This document shows, piece by piece, positions 1-8,418 of a DNA stretch of 64,000 nucleotides. Position numbers and translations under genes: made by a program. Positions within the stretch are counted from its first letter, which is position 1. Each line of letters opens with the position of its first letter. A model generated the notes under the pieces. The model was not told the origin of the DNA. It did not search any database and saw only the letters and a program-made list of their open reading frames with translations. The stretch is from the NCBI RefSeq assembly GCF_003710805.1, contig NZ_RHHB01000004.1:62001-126000 (forward strand), in the 5' to 3' direction. This DNA is from Agromyces tardus (lineage in GTDB: Bacteria; Actinomycetota; Actinomycetes; Actinomycetales; Microbacteriaceae).

Positions 1-383
1 AGCGCCTTCGCCTTGATGACGTCGTACTCCTGCTGCGTGATCGTGCCCGAGTCGAGCAGCGCCTTGGCCTTGGCGATCTCGTCGGACGGGCTGGCGCTGC
101 CGGCCGTCTGGCGGATGTACGCCTCGGTCGCCGCCTGCGCCTGCTTCGCGTCGCGCGCCGAGCGCTCGGCCATGCCGTTGCCGCGTGCGATGAGGTAGAC
201 CAGCGCGGTCAGGAACGGCACGAAGATCAGGAAGATGATCCACACCGCCTTCCACCATCCGCTGAGCTTGTGGTCGCGGAACAGGTCGCCGACGATCGCG
301 AAGAGCGCGAACAGGTAGGCGATGAACGCGAAGCTCCAGAAGAAGAGCCAGATGATGTTCCAGAAGTTGTCCAAGAATCCCAC
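1..383 (-). CDS. PLDc_N/SHOCT-domain membrane protein (3' end cut by window edge)
   Basis: The reverse strand reads VGFLDNFWNIIWLFFWSF and continues through two hydrophobic segments joined by a short DLFRDH loop. This is the phospholipase-D-nuclease N-terminal (PLDc_N) layout. A linker follows, then a SHOCT-type stretch (SDEIAKAKALLDSGTITQQE) that runs off the left edge. I prefer the GTG at 383 because it has an AAAGG ribosome site about 8 bases upstream and matches the usual start of this family; an ATG at 398 would add five residues. Small actinobacterial membrane proteins of this type have no proven function. The SHOCT tail is also seen in the protein at 6842. Confidence 0.8.
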   Translation of the reverse strand, partial: MGFLDNFWNIIWLFFWSFAFIAYLFALFAIVGDLFRDHKLSGWWKAVWIIFLIFVPFLTALVYLIARGNGMAERSARDAKQAQAATEAYIRQTAGSASPSDEIAKAKALLDSGTITQQEYDVIKAKA

Positions 384-583
384 GATTGAGCCTTTCATCA
401 ACTCTTGACGAGGGTCGATGACCGTCCCCCGGTGGTCAGGGTACTCGGCACCACTGGGGCGCGCGGGACTTTCGACTTCAGCGCGTCGCTCGGCGGCGCG
501 ATACGTTCGCCCAGCCGTTGCGCGCGTGACGTGGCCGCGGCGAGCCGCTATGTTCGCGACAACACGGTCACTGGGGGTGCGCA

Positions 584-1948
584 GTGGGAGACTCGCCGAA
601 TCAGCCACGACGGCTCGAGGAAATGAAGCTCGCCGTCCCGGAGCGAGATCCGAACGCCACGCCGCGGCGCCTGCTCCTGCTCGCGATCCCCGCGATCGCG
701 GTCGGCATCCTCGCCGCCCTCGTGCTCTGGAGCGTCGACGCCATCGCGGGCGCGCTCGACGGCCTCCTGTGGACCACGTGGCCCGACGCCCTCGGCGTCG
801 ACCCGTCGGGGTGGTGGATCGTGCTCGTGCTCACGACCACCGGACTCGCCGTGGGGCTCGCGCTCACGTTCGTGCCGGGGCACGGCGGTCCCGACTCGGC
901 GACCACCGAGCTCACGCCGCCCCCGATGAAGCTCAGCGCGCTGCCGGGGCTCGCGCTCGTCACGATCCTCGCGCTCGCCGGCGGCGTGAGCCTCGGCCCC
1001 GAGAACCCGGTCATCGCGATCAACGCGACGCTCATCGCCGCGATCCTCGCACGCCTGCTGCCGCAGGTCCCCGGGCAACTCGCCATGCTGCTCGCCACCT
1101 CGGCCACGATCGGCGCACTGTTCGACACCCCGGTGGCGGCGGCGCTCATCTTCACGGGGGTCGTCGCGGCCGTGAAGGCGGGCGGCTCGCTGTGGGACCG
1201 GCTCTTCCTGCCGCTCGTCTCGGCCGGCGCCGGGGCGATGACGATGCACCTGCTGGGCGCGGCCGTGTTCGCGTTCGACGTGCCGCCCTACGACTCGCCG
1301 CAGGCGATCGACCTCCTCACGGGATCGGCCGTCGCGATCGGGGCCGCGCTCGTCGGCCTCGCCGCCCTCGCCGCGTTCCCGTGGGTGTACCGCGCGTTCC
1401 ACGCGATGCGGCATCCGATCATCGTCACGACTGTCGGCGGCCTCGTGCTCGGCCTCCTCGGGCTGATCGGCGGCCCCATCACGATGTTCAAGGGCCTCGA
1501 GCAGATGGGCGAACTGCTCCAGAACGCCGACGACTACGACGGCGCGCAGCTCGCCGCGATCGCCGGAATCAAGACGGTCGCGCTGCTCGTCGCGGCGAGC
1601 GCGCTGTTCCGCGGCGGCCGGGTCTTCCCCGCCACGTTCATCGGGGTCGCCCTCGGCATGCTCGGGCACGTGCTCATCCCGGGGCTCCCGCTCGGCCTCG
1701 CCGTCGCATGCGGCGTGCTGGGGCTGACGCTCGTCGTAACCCGTGACGGCTGGGTCGCCATCTTCCTCGGCGTCGCGATCGGCGGCGACATCACACTGCT
1801 GCCCGTGCTGTGCGTCGTCGTGCTGCCGGTGTGGTTGATGGTCACCGGCGCGCCCGAGTTCCGCATCCAGCCGCCGGCGCCCGCGCCGGCGGACCCGTCC
1901 GCGACTCACGCGCCGCCCGGGCCGCCCGAGGCGACCTCCGCTCGCTAG
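584..1948 (+). CDS. CLC-family (voltage-gated chloride channel-like) ion channel protein
   Basis: A 454-residue polytopic membrane protein. Two CLC signatures are recognisable: the GPENP segment at residues 138-142 (the GKEGP-like filter loop) and GGRVFP at 344-349 (the GxFxP loop). The GREGP glutamate that acts as the gate in Cl-/H+ antiporters appears here as GPENP, keeping E140. The start is GTG with a G-rich upstream stretch; an ATG at 623 is a poorer choice because it has no spaced ribosome site. The C-terminus is Pro/Ala-rich. It probably moves chloride or a related anion across the plasma membrane. It sits 23 bases upstream of a SulP anion permease, so the two may be cotranscribed. Confidence 0.85.
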   Translation: MGDSPNQPRRLEEMKLAVPERDPNATPRRLLLLAIPAIAVGILAALVLWSVDAIAGALDGLLWTTWPDALGVDPSGWWIVLVLTTTGLAVGLALTFVPGHGGPDSATTELTPPPMKLSALPGLALVTILALAGGVSLGPENPVIAINATLIAAILARLLPQVPGQLAMLLATSATIGALFDTPVAAALIFTGVVAAVKAGGSLWDRLFLPLVSAGAGAMTMHLLGAAVFAFDVPPYDSPQAIDLLTGSAVAIGAALVGLAALAAFPWVYRAFHAMRHPIIVTTVGGLVLGLLGLIGGPITMFKGLEQMGELLQNADDYDGAQLAAIAGIKTVALLVAASALFRGGRVFPATFIGVALGMLGHVLIPGLPLGLAVACGVLGLTLVVTRDGWVAIFLGVAIGGDITLLPVLCVVVLPVWLMVTGAPEFRIQPPAPAPADPSATHAPPGPPEATSAR

Positions 1949-1971
1949 GGTCGTCGATGGGAGGGGGGCCC

Positions 1972-3660
1972 ATGCAGCGTCCATTCGCCGGACTGACCCG
2001 GCGCAACCTGCTCCGCGAGCTTCTCGCGGGTGTCACGCTGCTGGCGATCGCGATCCCGCTGAACATCGGCTACGCGCAGATCGCCGGGCTGCCGGCGACG
2101 GCCGGGCTCTACGCGCTCGTGCTGCCCACGGTGGTGTACGCCGTCGTTGTGTCGTCCCGCCAGGTGGTCGCGTCGCCGGATGCCGCGGCTGCGGCGCTCG
2201 TGGCGTCGTCGATCGGCGGTCTCGCCGTCGCGGGCAGCGCCGACTACGCGACGCTCGCCCTCGCACAGGCGATTCTGTGCGGCGGGATGTTCGTGCTGCT
2301 TGCGGTGTTCAAGCTCGGGTTCCTCGCCAACTTCCTCTCGAAGCCGATCCTCATCGGATTCGTCGGCGGCCTCGCGCTCGACATCCTCGTGAGTCAGGTC
2401 GCGAAGATGCTCGGAGTCTCCATCGACTCCGGCGGCGAGTTCGTCGACAAAGTCTCCGAGCTCATCGCCGGCCTCGGCACGGCGAACGCATGGTCCGTGG
2501 CGATCGCCGCGGCATCCGTCGCGGTGCTGCTCGGCGGACGGCGGCTGGCCCCGGCGGTGCCATGGGCGCTCGTCGTGCTGATCGCCGCCACCGCAGCGGT
2601 CGTGCTCGGCGGACTGGATGCCGAAGGGGTCGACGTTCTGGGAGAGGTGCCCCCGGGGCCGCCCGCGCTCACCTGGCCGATCATCGACTGGACCATGTGG
2701 CTGGCGCTCGTCCCATCCGCGATCGCCCTCACACTGGTGACCACGGCCGAGGGGCTCCTCGTGTCCCGGTCGTACGGCGAGCGCCGTGGATACCGCACCG
2801 ACCCCAACCGCGATCTCCTCGCGTTCGGGCTGGGCAACGTCGCGGCCGGAGCGAGCGGAAGCTTCGCGATGGGCTCGTCGACCTCCCGCACCGCAGCCAT
2901 GGACCAGGCGGGTTCGCGCACGCAGCTCCCCTCGCTCGTGCTGGCCGTGGGCTCGCTGTTGCTGCTGCTCGTCGGGACGGCCCTCCTCGCCGACATCCCC
3001 TCGCCGGCCATCGGCGCGATCGTGGGCGTTGCCATCCTGCCGCTGCTCGGCGTGCGGGAGTTCGTCGCGCTCTGGCGCGCCGATCGTGGCGAGTTCGTCG
3101 TGGGTGCGGCGTGCTTCCTCGTGACCCTCTTCGTCGGTGCGATCCCCGGCATCCTCGTCGCGTTCGTGCTCGCGCTCGTCAACCTCGCCCGTCGGGCTGC
3201 CAATCCGGCGATCGACGTGCTCGCGTCGACCGGAGAACCGACCGATTCGTTGCTCGTGGAGGCGCCGCGGGGCGAGCTGAGCGCGCCCGGGATCATCGTC
3301 GTGCGCCTTGCGGCGCCGCTGTTCTTCGCGAACGGCAGCGTGTTCGACGACGCGGTGAAGCGTGCCGTGCGGGCCGCACCCGAGGAATCCGTGCGCCACC
3401 TCGTCATCGACATGGAGGCCGTGACCGATGTCGACGTGACCGGCGCCGAGAGCTTCGATGCGCTCGAGCAGTGGCTCGTGCAGCACGGCATCGCCGTGAG
3501 CTTCTCGCGAGTGCGCGAGGATGCGCGGGCCCGACTCGCGCACCTCGGTCTCCTCGGCGACCATCAGGTCTTCGACACGAACCGGGCTGCGATCACCGCA
3601 CTGGCCGTCGGGGCGCCAGGGGCGCCAGGCGCACCGGAAGGAGGCTACCGGCATGGGTGA
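1972..3660 (+). CDS. SulP-family anion permease with C-terminal STAS domain
   Basis: 562 residues. The N-terminal three quarters is the SulP/SLC26 membrane domain, with the conserved early segment GVTLLAIAIPLNIGYAQIAGLP and PDAAAAALVAS. From about residue 440 a soluble STAS domain follows (IIVVRLAAPLFFANGS, LVIDMEAVTDVDVTGAE). The family carries sulfate, bicarbonate or dicarboxylates; substrate cannot be read from sequence. The ATG at 1972 has a strong GGAGGGGGG site; the ATG at 1957 lies upstream of that site and is rejected. The last codons overlap the start of the GAP-family gene (ATGGGTGA), indicating translational coupling. The alkyl sulfatase at 4405 makes sulfate an attractive but unproven substrate. 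Confidence 0.87.
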   Translation: MQRPFAGLTRRNLLRELLAGVTLLAIAIPLNIGYAQIAGLPATAGLYALVLPTVVYAVVVSSRQVVASPDAAAAALVASSIGGLAVAGSADYATLALAQAILCGGMFVLLAVFKLGFLANFLSKPILIGFVGGLALDILVSQVAKMLGVSIDSGGEFVDKVSELIAGLGTANAWSVAIAAASVAVLLGGRRLAPAVPWALVVLIAATAAVVLGGLDAEGVDVLGEVPPGPPALTWPIIDWTMWLALVPSAIALTLVTTAEGLLVSRSYGERRGYRTDPNRDLLAFGLGNVAAGASGSFAMGSSTSRTAAMDQAGSRTQLPSLVLAVGSLLLLLVGTALLADIPSPAIGAIVGVAILPLLGVREFVALWRADRGEFVVGAACFLVTLFVGAIPGILVAFVLALVNLARRAANPAIDVLASTGEPTDSLLVEAPRGELSAPGIIVVRLAAPLFFANGSVFDDAVKRAVRAAPEESVRHLVIDMEAVTDVDVTGAESFDALEQWLVQHGIAVSFSRVREDARARLAHLGLLGDHQVFDTNRAAITALAVGAPGAPGAPEGGYRHG

Positions 3661-4324
3661 GGCCATCGGCGAGGTCCTGCCGCTCGCGCTCGGGATCGCG
3701 ATCAGCCCGATCCCGATCATCGCGGCGATCCTCATGCTGCTCTCGCCGAAGGCGCGCGGCACGAGCGTCGGGTTCCTGCTCGGCTGGGTGCTCGGCATCG
3801 TCGTGGCGGTCGTGCTGTTCACGCTGCTCGCCGCCGTCATTCCCGAGGGCGAGCCGGATGCCGCGAAACCCGTCGCCGGCACGATCAAGATCCTGCTCGG
3901 GACGGCCCTGCTGTTCCTCGCCCTGCGGCAATGGCGCAACCGCCCGAAGCCGGGCGAGGAGCCCGCGCTGCCCAAGTGGATGGCCGCGATCGACACGATG
4001 ACCGCAGGGCGCGGCTTCGGGCTCGGATTCCTGCTTGCGGCCGTGAACCCCAAGAACCTGCTGCTCGGGGCGGCGGCCGGCGTGGTCGTCGGCACCGCGG
4101 GGCTCACGGCGGGCGAGGCGGCGCTCGCGATCCTCGTGTTCGTGATCGTCGCCGCGAGCTCGGTCGCGATCCCGGTGATCGCCTACCTCGTGGCGTCGAA
4201 GCGCATGGCGGCGCCGCTCGAGTCGCTGCGCACCTGGCTCGTGCACAACAACGCGGCGGTCATGTCGGTGCTGTTGCTCGTGATCGGCGTCGTCGTGATC
4301 GGGAAGGGCATCGCCGACTTCTGA
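3653..4324 (+). CDS. GAP family (sulfolipid-addressing-like) membrane protein
   Basis: 223 residues with about six membrane segments. The N-terminus (GEVLPLALGIAISPIPIIAAILML) and the central loop AVNPKNLLLGAAAG are characteristic of the GAP/Sap family, LysE-like membrane proteins named after mycobacterial lipid-export partners. The ATG overlaps the SulP stop and is preceded by GGAAGGAGG, so it belongs to the same operon as SulP. Substrate unknown. About 80 bases separate it from the alkyl sulfatase. Confidence 0.82.
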   Translation: MGEAIGEVLPLALGIAISPIPIIAAILMLLSPKARGTSVGFLLGWVLGIVVAVVLFTLLAAVIPEGEPDAAKPVAGTIKILLGTALLFLALRQWRNRPKPGEEPALPKWMAAIDTMTAGRGFGLGFLLAAVNPKNLLLGAAAGVVVGTAGLTAGEAALAILVFVIVAASSVAIPVIAYLVASKRMAAPLESLRTWLVHNNAAVMSVLLLVIGVVVIGKGIADF

Positions 4325-4404
4325 GCCGCATCGACGTGACCACGGCTCGGGCTTCTCGGCCACTGACGTCAGTCATCACCACTTCCGAACGAAACGAGGA
4401 CACC

Positions 4405-6279
4405 ATGGACCACAAGCCGGCCACCCCGTCGATCGAGGCCGCGCACGCTGCACTGCTCGGGAGCCTGCCTTTCGCCGATCGCCAGGACTTCGAGGACGCG
4501 GACCGCGGATTCCTCGGCGCGCTCGACCCCGGGGTCGTGCACGCGGCCGACGGCCGGGTCGTCTGGGACAACGACGCCTACGGGTTCCTCGCGGGCGACG
4601 CGCCGACCACGGTGCATCCGAGCCTCTGGCGTCAGTCGCAGCTGGCCGCGCGGCAGGGGCTCTACGAGGTCGTCGAGGGCATCTACCAGGTGCGTGGGCT
4701 CGACCTCTCGAACGTCACCTTCGTCGAGGGCGACACGGGCGTGATCGTCATCGATCCGCTCATCTCGACCGAGACCGCGGCGGCCGCGCTCGGGCTCTAC
4801 CGCACGCACCGCGGCGACCGGCCCGTCGTCGCGGTGATCTACACGCACAGCCACGTCGACCACTTCGGCGGCGTCTTCGGCGTGACCTCGCAGGCCGACG
4901 TCGACGCGGGACGCGTCGCCGTGCTCGCCCCCGAGGGCTTCGTCGGCCACGCCGTCTCCGAGAACGTCTACGCGGGCACGGCGATGGCACGGCGCGCGGG
5001 CTACATGTACGGGGCGGCGCTCGAGCGCGGCCCACGCGACCAGGTCGGCGCCGGGCTCGGGCAGACCACCTCGGCGGGCGAGGTCGGCCTCATCGTGCCG
5101 ACCCTCGAGATCTCGACCACGGGCGAGACGCACGTGATCGACGGCGTCGAGATCGAGTTCCAGATGGCGCCGGGCACCGAGGCGCCCGCCGAGATGCACT
5201 TCTACTTCCCCGGTCGCCGGGCGCTCTGCATGGCCGAGAACGCCACCCACACCCTGCACAACCTGCTCACCCTCCGCGGCGCACTCGTGCGCGACCCGCA
5301 CGTGTGGTCGACCTACCTCACCGAGGCGATCGAGACCTTCGGCGACCGGGCCGACGTGGCCTTCGCGTCGCACCACTGGCCGACGTGGGGCGGCGACCGC
5401 ATCGTCGAGTTCCTCGGCACCCAGCGCGACCTCTACGCCTACCTGCACGACCAGACCCTGCGGCTGCTCAACCGGGGCTTCACGGGCGCCGAGATCGCCG
5501 AGCTGATCGAGCTGCCGCCGGCACTCGAACACGCCTGGAACGCCCGCGGCTACTACGGATCCGTCAGCCACAACGTGAAGGCCGTCTACCAGCGCTACAT
5601 GGGCTGGTTCGACGGCAACCCGGCGCGGCTCTGGCCGCACCCGCCGGCCGAGCTCGCCACCCGCTACGTCGACGCGATGGGCGGCCCGGACCGGGTCGTC
5701 GAGCTCGCGCAGGCGGCGTTCGACGCGGGGGACTTCCGCTGGGCGGCCACGCTCCTCGACCACGCCGTGTTCGCCGACGAGGCGCATTCCGGCGCGCGGG
5801 CGCTGTACGCCGACACGCTCGAGCAGCTCGCCTACGGCGCCGAGAACGGCACGTGGCGCAACTTCTTCCTCTCGGGGGCGACGGAGCTGCGCGAGGGCGC
5901 CTTCGGCACGCCGACGGCCACGAGTGCTCCCGCGATCGTCGCGCAGCTCACGCCGGAGCAGCTCTTCGACGCGATCGCCATCTCGGTCGACGGACCGAGG
6001 GCGTGGGACCTCACGATCGCGCTCGACGTGACCCTCACCGACCTCGATGCCAACTACCGGGCGACCCTCCACAACGGCGTGTTCATCTCCGTCGAACGGG
6101 CAGCGGATGCCGCATCCGCCGACGCCACCGTCACGACCACCAAGCCGCGCCTCATCGCCCTCGTCGGCGGCGACCTCGCCTCGCCCGGACTCGACGTCGC
6201 GGGCGACGCCGGCGTGCTGCAGGCCCTGCTCGGCGTGCTCGACGCCGGCGACCCGTCGTTCGCGATCGTGACGCCGTAG
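4405..6279 (+). CDS. MBL-fold alkyl/aryl sulfatase (SdsA1/BDS1-like)
   Basis: 624 residues, typical length for zinc-dependent alkyl sulfatases that hydrolyse sulfate esters such as dodecyl sulfate to alcohol plus sulfate. The metallo-beta-lactamase motif THSHVDH gives zinc ligands H148, H150, D152 and H153. AENATHTLHN carries the next family motif. The central part has the helical dimerisation region, and the last 120 residues form an SCP2-like domain (LTPEQLFDAIAISVDG onward). No signal peptide is visible, whereas secreted homologues have one. The start has GAGGA at 4396. Downstream of SulP and GAP genes on the same strand, it fits sulfate release, but cotranscription is inference. Confidence 0.92.
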   Translation: MDHKPATPSIEAAHAALLGSLPFADRQDFEDADRGFLGALDPGVVHAADGRVVWDNDAYGFLAGDAPTTVHPSLWRQSQLAARQGLYEVVEGIYQVRGLDLSNVTFVEGDTGVIVIDPLISTETAAAALGLYRTHRGDRPVVAVIYTHSHVDHFGGVFGVTSQADVDAGRVAVLAPEGFVGHAVSENVYAGTAMARRAGYMYGAALERGPRDQVGAGLGQTTSAGEVGLIVPTLEISTTGETHVIDGVEIEFQMAPGTEAPAEMHFYFPGRRALCMAENATHTLHNLLTLRGALVRDPHVWSTYLTEAIETFGDRADVAFASHHWPTWGGDRIVEFLGTQRDLYAYLHDQTLRLLNRGFTGAEIAELIELPPALEHAWNARGYYGSVSHNVKAVYQRYMGWFDGNPARLWPHPPAELATRYVDAMGGPDRVVELAQAAFDAGDFRWAATLLDHAVFADEAHSGARALYADTLEQLAYGAENGTWRNFFLSGATELREGAFGTPTATSAPAIVAQLTPEQLFDAIAISVDGPRAWDLTIALDVTLTDLDANYRATLHNGVFISVERAADAASADATVTTTKPRLIALVGGDLASPGLDVAGDAGVLQALLGVLDAGDPSFAIVTP

Positions 6280-6365
6280 CAGCCCGAACGATACGGGACC
6301 TTCGTCGCGTCGGCGCCAGGCCCCCACGGCTTGAATCGGTTCTGGCGGCCGCGGGGCCGCGCGGA

Positions 6366-6371
6366 TAGTCT
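6366..6371 (+). promoter_or_regulatory. Candidate -10 box for the DUF6325 gene
   Basis: TAGTCT matches the actinobacterial TANNNT -10 pattern and lies 29 bases before the ATG, leaving room for a short leader with the GGGGGAA ribosome site. No convincing -35 is visible. Confidence 0.4.
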
Positions 6372-6400
6372 GCACACACAACGGCCTCAGGGGGGAACCA

Positions 6401-6832
6401 ATGGCGGAATTCGAATACGGTCCGGTCGACATCTATCTGATCGCATTCCCGGGATCGAGGCTCGACGACGCGACGCTCGAGGCGCTCGGCGAACTGATGA
6501 TCGGGGAGGCGGTGCGCCTGCTCGACATGCTCATCGTGTCGCGCGGCGACGACGGCGAGGTCACGGTGCGGGAGTTCGAGGAGTTCCGCGACGAGTACGG
6601 GTTCACGGTCGTCGAACTCGAGGCATCGGGCCTCCTCGGCGACGAGGACGTCGAGGAACTCGGCGCATCGATCCCGCCGGGCTCGTCGGGTGCGCTGCTC
6701 GCTCTCGAGCTCCTGTTCGCGAAGCGGCTGGCGTCGAGCTTCGCCGCCTCGGGCGGCGAGGTGCTGCAGGTCGAGCGCATTCCCGCGCAGGTCGTCAACG
6801 ACGTGCTCGCCGAGGCGAGCGACGAGGAGTAA
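6401..6832 (+). CDS. DUF6325 family protein
   Basis: 143 residues, acidic, no signal peptide or membrane span. It begins MAEFEYGPVDIYLIAFPGSRLD and contains LLDMLIVSRGDDGEV, which match the DUF6325 pattern as I recall it (part of the ferredoxin-like stress-protein group in Actinobacteria). Function unknown. The start has GGGGGAA just upstream. The next gene, encoding a SHOCT protein, begins 9 bases after the stop; the two often occur as a pair, so they probably act together, perhaps at the membrane with the SHOCT partner. Confidence 0.78.
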   Translation: MAEFEYGPVDIYLIAFPGSRLDDATLEALGELMIGEAVRLLDMLIVSRGDDGEVTVREFEEFRDEYGFTVVELEASGLLGDEDVEELGASIPPGSSGALLALELLFAKRLASSFAASGGEVLQVERIPAQVVNDVLAEASDEE

Positions 6833-6841
6833 GGGGAGATC

Positions 6842-7201
6842 ATGCCACTTCGCAGAATGGGACGACCGGGACTCATCGGCATGGCCGCGCGCACCGCGGT
6901 CGTGGCCGGTACCGCGACGGCGGTGAGCGGCAACGTCGCCCGCCGCCAGAACGCGCGGGCCCAGGGCAAGGCCGACGAGCAGGCCGCCGCAGAGCAGCAG
7001 GCGTACGAGGCGCAGCAGTACGAGGCGCAGCAGGCAGCGGCAGCGCAGGCGGCGTACGCGCCGCCGCCCCCGCCGCCGGCAGCGGCGCCCGCGGGCGGAA
7101 CCGACGTGGTCGCCGAGCTGCAGAAACTCGCCGGGCTGCGCGATCAGGGGATCCTCAGCGAGGACGAGTTCGCCGCGGCGAAGGCCAAGCTCCTCGCCTG
7201 A
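6842..7201 (+). CDS. SHOCT-domain protein with Gln/Ala/Pro-rich linker
   Basis: 119 residues. Order: basic start and a short hydrophobic Gly/Ala segment (LIGMAARTAVVAGTATAVSG), an Ala/Gln/Tyr-rich helix, a PPPPPP linker, and a C-terminal SHOCT domain (AELQKLAGLRDQGILSEDEFAAAKAKLL). SHOCT domains are short C-terminal oligomerisation modules. It lies in an operon with the DUF6325 gene upstream and the AI-2E-type transporter 9 bases downstream. No enzymatic motif is visible. Confidence 0.85.
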   Translation: MPLRRMGRPGLIGMAARTAVVAGTATAVSGNVARRQNARAQGKADEQAAAEQQAYEAQQYEAQQAAAAQAAYAPPPPPPAAAPAGGTDVVAELQKLAGLRDQGILSEDEFAAAKAKLLA

Positions 7202-7210
7202 CGGGGTGAC

Positions 7211-8275
7211 GTGAGCGGAGTCGATCCGACGGTGCAGGGGCGCGCGTGGCTTCCACGCGCGCCCCTCGTCGTCATCGCGACGATCCTCGTGCTCGCCGCA
7301 CTGTCGTTCGCGCGCGAGATCGTCGCGCCGCTCGCGCTCGCCGCGGTGCTCGTGGTCATCGTGCACCCGCTGCGGCATCCGCTCGAACGCCGTGGCTGGC
7401 CCCGGTGGGCCGCGAACACGGTCGTGATCGTCGTGGTCTACCTGATCCTCGCCGTGCTCGCCGCACTGCTCGTGTTCGCCGCGGGGCGCTTCACGGTGCT
7501 CGTAGGCGACTACGTCGAGCAGATCGGCGGCGTCGCCGACGCGACCGCCGCCTGGCTGTCGTCGGTCGGGCTCGACCCGGCGACGGCCGAGAGCGTCGTG
7601 GCCGCGTTCGATCCAGCCCGGCTGCTCGAGCTCGCCCAAGGGGTGACCGGCTGGCTGCTCGGCTTCGCCACGGCGTTCTTCTTCGTGCTCGGCTACGTGA
7701 TCTTCATGGCCGCCGACGGCGGGCGCTACAGCGGGGCCGACCGCCGGTTCCCAGGCCACGCGCGCACGGTCGAGCGGATCCGCTCCGTCAACTCCGCGGT
7801 GCGCCGGTACTACGTCGTGAACGCGTCGTTCGGCGCCGTCGTCGCGGTCATCGACGGCCTCGCCCTGTGGGCGCTCGGCATCCCGGCACCGGCGGTCTGG
7901 GCGATCCTCGCGTTCGTCACGAACTTCATCCCGAACATCGGGTTCGTGATCGGGCTCGTGCCGCCGGCGGTGCTCGCCTTCGTCATCGGCGGCGTGCCGC
8001 TCATGCTCGCGGTCGTCGCCGTCTACTGCGTGGTCAACGTGGTGCTCCAGGTGCTCGTGCAGCCCAAGTTCGTGAGCGACGCGGTGAGCATCTCGCTGAC
8101 GCTGAGCTTCTTCTCGGTGATCTTCTGGACGTTCGTGATCGGCCCGCTCGGCGCCATCCTCTCGATCCCGTTCACCCTCCTCGCGCGGGAACTCCTGATC
8201 GGCGAACCCACCGCCGCCCGCTGGTGGCGGTGGCTGTCGGGCGACCGGGACGCCGCGTTCGTCGCGCCCGGCTGA
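7211..8275 (+). CDS. AI-2E family transporter (UPF0118/TqsA-like permease)
   Basis: 354 residues with about eight hydrophobic segments and the family features AVLVVIVHPLRHPLERRGWPRW near the N-terminus and AFVTNFIPNIGFVIGLVPPAVLA and SISLTLSFFSVIFW near the C-terminus. The family exports autoinducer-2 in E. coli (TqsA) or acts as a Na+(Li+)/H+ antiporter elsewhere, so substrate is undefined. GTG start with GGGGTGA upstream; nine bases after the SHOCT gene, so it is probably the last gene of that operon. Confidence 0.88.
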   Translation: MSGVDPTVQGRAWLPRAPLVVIATILVLAALSFAREIVAPLALAAVLVVIVHPLRHPLERRGWPRWAANTVVIVVVYLILAVLAALLVFAAGRFTVLVGDYVEQIGGVADATAAWLSSVGLDPATAESVVAAFDPARLLELAQGVTGWLLGFATAFFFVLGYVIFMAADGGRYSGADRRFPGHARTVERIRSVNSAVRRYYVVNASFGAVVAVIDGLALWALGIPAPAVWAILAFVTNFIPNIGFVIGLVPPAVLAFVIGGVPLMLAVVAVYCVVNVVLQVLVQPKFVSDAVSISLTLSFFSVIFWTFVIGPLGAILSIPFTLLARELLIGEPTAARWWRWLSGDRDAAFVAPG

Positions 8276-8319
8276 ACCACGACGCATCCGGAGCCCGTGG
8301 CACTCTGGACCCTGCCACG

Positions 8320-8363
8320 CTCGCGGGTTAGTCTGCGAGAACTCGCGGGTCGGTCTGCGAGAA
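8320..8363 (+). repeat. Two adjacent 22-bp direct repeats upstream of the type III PKS
   Basis: Positions 8320-8341 and 8342-8363 are the same 22-mer except for two bases (TTAG versus TCGG in the middle). Each unit is also a dyad, CTCGC-N10-GCGAG. The first copy contains TAGTCT, a possible -10 box. The position, just before the leader ORF at 8377, suggests an operator or a duplicated promoter. Confidence 0.7.
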
Positions 8364-8376
8364 AAGGGGGGTCGCC

Positions 8377-8418
8377 ATGCCGCAGTTCCGACCGATCGAA
8401 GCCGGGGGAACGGCATGA
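8377..8418 (+). CDS. Thirteen-residue leader ORF coupled to the type III PKS
   Basis: ATG at 8377 encodes MPQFRPIEAGGTA and ends in a TGA that overlaps the PKS start as ATGA. A strong AAAAGGGGGG site lies about 8 bases before its ATG, better than the site in front of the PKS itself. This arrangement would let ribosomes finishing the leader re-start on the PKS. Whether the peptide has any role is unknown. Confidence 0.5.
   Translation: MPQFRPIEAGGTA

Noticed and set aside
1945-4107. A 720-residue antisense open frame opposite SulP and the GAP gene
   Set aside because: Composition is Arg/His/Glu/Asp-rich and repeat-like with no domain; the + strand genes have family motifs and ribosome sites.
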